Shown in pieces: positions 4,752 to 6,127 of a stretch of 6,127 bases of DNA. The notes beneath the pieces are model-generated. The model did not search any database, was not told the origin of the DNA, and saw only the letters and a program-made list of their open reading frames with translations. The position numbers were made by a program, and so were the translations under genes. Source of the DNA: Desulfobacterales bacterium. Lineage in GTDB: Bacteria > Desulfobacterota > Desulfobacteria > Desulfobacterales > Desulfobacteraceae. The stretch spans positions 1 through 6,127 of the forward strand of contig JAKSBB010001307.1 in the NCBI GenBank assembly GCA_022361315.1. The letters are read 5' to 3'. Within the stretch, counting starts at the first letter, position 1; the number at the start of each line of letters is the position of its first letter.

Positions 4752-6127
4752 TCACACAGTGATGATTCTTGCCACGGCCGCAGTCAGCCGCTTCACATAG
4801 GGAATGTGCAGAAATTCATTGGGGCCGTGGGCATTGGCATTGGGACCCAGCACACCGGTAATGAGAAATCTGGCTGAGGGAAACCGCCGGGACAGCATAT
4901 CCATCAACGGGATGGTACCCCCCTGAACCACATAGGCAGGTTTATGGCCGTACATTGATTTTGCGGTTTCAACCACCCGTTGAAACAGGGTCTCCCCCAT
5001 ATCCGGCATGTTCCAGCCCCGGGCCGCCTCAATGTCGTCAAAGCAAACCTTTGCCCCGTAAGGCGGCTCTGCTTCAAGCACGGACTTCAGCGCAGCCGCA
5101 GCCTTTTCCGCATCCACAGTGGGCGGTGTACGGACCGAAAGTTTCAGGGAAGTGAAGGGCCGCAGCACGTTACCGGCCTCTGCGGTGGACGGAAATCCGT
5201 CCGCTCCGATATAAGACAGCACCGGTTTCCAGGAACTGTTGATCAGGAGTTCTTCCGCCGTATCGGCCAGAGGTTGTGCACCGGCCACCAGGGGTATGGA
5301 ATCGATGATACTTTCTCCGGCCAGGCCGGCCGTCTCCCGGATCTCAGCCAGCCGGTTCTCCGGAATCTGTGTATGATACTCCGGAATCAAAAATTTACCG
5401 GTACCGGCATCTTCAATGCGGTCCAACAGTTGCCGCATCACCCTGAAACTGGAAGCCGCCCGGCCAGAGCCACCTGAATGGACGCCCCGGGTGAGCATAT
5501 CCACGCGGAGGGTGCCTGCCACAAGCCCCCTCAGGGAAACCGTCAGCCACAACCGTTCGTAGTCATTGGTACCGGAATCCAGGCAGACCACCAGGTCGGG
5601 CTCGCCGATGACATCGGCAAGGGATTCCAGATAATGGCCCAGGTCAAAACTGCCGCTTTCCTCACAGGTTTCAATCAGGATAACACATCTGCCGTGGGCA
5701 AGCCCTTCCATCTGAAGGGCCTTGATGGCGGAGACGGCGGAAAAAATGGAATAGCCGTCATCGGCACTGCCCCGGCCATAGAGTTTTCCATCCTCTATCA
5801 CCGGTGTCCAGGGACCTTTTCCCGCATCCCACCCCTCGGATTCGGGCTGTTTGTCCAGATGGCCGTAAAACAGAATGTTACTCACCTCACCGTTTGCAGC
5901 TTCAGTTCCCGTGGCACCGACTTCCACCAGCAGTACCGGGGATTTCCCAGGCTCGCTGACGATCCGGATATCCGCATTTTCAAGCTTTTGTCCGCGGCAC
6001 CACTCCGCAGCCAGCTCCAGTGCCTTCATAAGATAACCGTTGGCCTCCCAGTCCGGATCAAAGCCCGGGGATTTGGCCGGGATGGCCACATAGTCTTTCA
6101 AGGCCGGAATGGCGGAGGTTTCCCAAA
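4752..6127 (-). CDS. M20 family metallopeptidase, N-terminus beyond window edge
   Basis: The frame is open to the right edge; about 457 residues are visible. The first visible residues 'WETSAIPALKDYVAIPAKSP' already match the conserved N-terminal region of the family, so the gene starts outside the window and the TTG at 6101 is an internal Leu. M20 enzymes are usually cytoplasmic dizinc dipeptidases, aminoacylases or related amidohydrolases. Metal and catalytic residues are visible, numbered from the codon at 6101: His81 and Asp83 in 'GHLDKQPE', Asp114 in 'GRGSADDG', the Glu pair 147-148 in 'CEESGS', Asp175 in 'CLDSG', and His425 in 'NAHGPNEFLHIP'. The dimerisation (lid) domain lies around 185-310 with 'GVHSGG' (His208). 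All expected residues are present, so it should be active; the substrate is unknown, with dipeptides or N-acyl amino acids most likely. The long gap and the solute-binding protein gene's own promoter argue against one operon. Confidence 0.92.
   Translation of the reverse strand, partial: WETSAIPALKDYVAIPAKSPGFDPDWEANGYLMKALELAAEWCRGQKLENADIRIVSEPGKSPVLLVEVGATGTEAANGEVSNILFYGHLDKQPESEGWDAGKGPWTPVIEDGKLYGRGSADDGYSIFSAVSAIKALQMEGLAHGRCVILIETCEESGSFDLGHYLESLADVIGEPDLVVCLDSGTNDYERLWLTVSLRGLVAGTLRVDMLTRGVHSGGSGRAASSFRVMRQLLDRIEDAGTGKFLIPEYHTQIPENRLAEIRETAGLAGESIIDSIPLVAGAQPLADTAEELLINSSWKPVLSYIGADGFPSTAEAGNVLRPFTSLKLSVRTPPTVDAEKAAAALKSVLEAEPPYGAKVCFDDIEAARGWNMPDMGETLFQRVVETAKSMYGHKPAYVVQGGTIPLMDMLSRRFPSARFLITGVLGPNANAHGPNEFLHIPYVKRLTAAVARIITV

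Noticed and set aside
4980..5477. 165-codon plus-strand open frame
   Set aside because: It is antisense to the M20 peptidase gene; it reads as Arg/Pro/Gly-rich sequence without domains, typical of a shadow frame.
6099..6101. TTG at 6101 as start codon of the peptidase
   Set aside because: The frame stays open upstream to the window edge and the upstream residues match the conserved N-terminal region of M20 proteins.

Overview
The window looks like a piece of chromosome from a Gram-negative bacterium with roughly balanced base composition. An anaerobic deltaproteobacterium of the Desulfobacterales type is my best guess, from the gene content (cobalamin-type radical SAM enzyme, orphan exported solute-binding protein) and general protein style. 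No rRNA or marker gene is present, so this is inference only. I found no tRNA, rRNA, CRISPR array, insertion sequence or phage gene.

Layout from left to right: a DUF1800 protein (minus strand, C-terminus cut by the left edge) lies directly downstream of a B12-binding-type radical SAM protein (minus strand). The stop codon of the radical SAM gene touches the ATG of the DUF1800 gene, so the two are almost certainly one translationally coupled operon. Divergent from them is an AraC-family regulator with a C-terminal GyrI-like ligand-binding domain (plus strand). The 161-base gap between the divergent starts holds a plausible promoter for the regulator and a perfect 6-base inverted repeat next to a -10-like box facing the radical SAM gene. 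Convergent with the regulator is a small exported periplasmic solute-binding protein (minus strand); a strong 14-base stem-loop separates the two genes. About 400 bases without a supported gene follow, with several small inverted repeats and a 95-codon open frame lacking a start codon. Last is an M20-family metallopeptidase (minus strand) whose N-terminus lies beyond the right edge.

The most connected unit is the regulator plus radical SAM/DUF1800 operon: a small-molecule-sensing transcription factor may control a radical enzyme and its DUF1800 partner. The solute-binding protein and the peptidase each look like separate units. Both could serve uptake or breakdown of amino acids or peptides, but nothing in the sequence ties them together. 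Most of the window is ordinary; the points worth following are the coupled radical SAM/DUF1800 pair, the candidate operator in front of it, and the unexplained stretch between 4399 and 4751.
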